Shown piece after piece: positions 5,364-5,380 of a stretch of DNA of 5,380 bases. Where the stretch lies: the NCBI GenBank assembly GCA_042093455.1, contig JBELEU010000155.1, forward strand, positions 1-5,380, in the 5' to 3' direction. The number at the start of each line of letters is the position of its first letter. Positions within the stretch are counted from its first letter, which is position 1. The translations under genes were made by a program, and so were the position numbers. This DNA comes from GCA-2723085 sp042093455. Lineage in GTDB: Bacteria; Bacteroidota; Bacteroidia; Flavobacteriales_D; Parvicellaceae. Below the pieces are notes generated by a model, which was given only the letters and a program-made list of their open reading frames with translations, was not told the origin of the DNA and did no database searches.

Positions 5364-5380
5364 ATGAAAAATTTAATCTT
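5364..5380 (+). CDS. Start of a further gene, probably secreted (cut by window edge)
   Basis: ATG at 5364-5366 opens MKNLI plus one incomplete codon, which looks like the start of a signal peptide (Lys then hydrophobic residues). It begins 15 bp after the GTT core of the candidate attC site, much like the spacing of the preceding gene from its own core. Only 17 bases are visible, so the call rests mostly on context. Confidence 0.4.

Overview
The window looks like a chromosomal piece of a member of the Bacteroidota, most likely a Flavobacteriia-type organism. The DNA is AT-rich. None of the gene starts has a clear Shine-Dalgarno sequence. Candidate promoters resemble the Bacteroidota TAnnTTTG -7 element. 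The proteins (the Bacteroidota form of ClpP, a trigger factor with a divergent middle domain, a DUF3127 protein) also fit that phylum. This assignment is inferred from protein character and base use, not from a database search.

Left part (1-1919, minus strand): a proteostasis block read right to left. It contains tRNA-Leu(TAG), a strong intrinsic-terminator-like hairpin, tig (trigger factor), and then clpP, which is cut by the left window edge before its catalytic residues. tig and clpP are 38 bp apart and probably co-transcribed. One protein binds nascent chains at the ribosome and the other degrades proteins with an AAA+ partner.

Middle part (2038-4693, plus strand): a tight three-gene run with gaps of 9 and 16 bp, diverging from the tRNA gene. 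It encodes a flavin reductase-like FMN-binding protein, a small DUF3127 protein with an SSB-like acidic Phe-ended tail, and an AtoE/TIGR00366-family short-chain fatty acid transporter. The transporter gene contains an imperfect 40-bp-offset duplication read in two different frames.

Right part (about 4770-5380): this is the most unusual region. A 159-residue secreted protein gene is flanked by signals that match the layout of an integron gene cassette. GTTATGC stands just before the gene. Its exact complement, GCATAAC, stands at the gene's 3' end and is followed by an imperfect inverted repeat ending in AAC|GTT. The stop codon lies inside that repeat. A new ATG opening a signal-peptide-like reading frame follows 15 bp beyond the GTT. 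A second hairpin between an AAC and the first GTT lies upstream. I read this as the edge of a gene-cassette array (a mobile integron or an attC cluster without integrase). No integrase is in the window, so this remains an inference.
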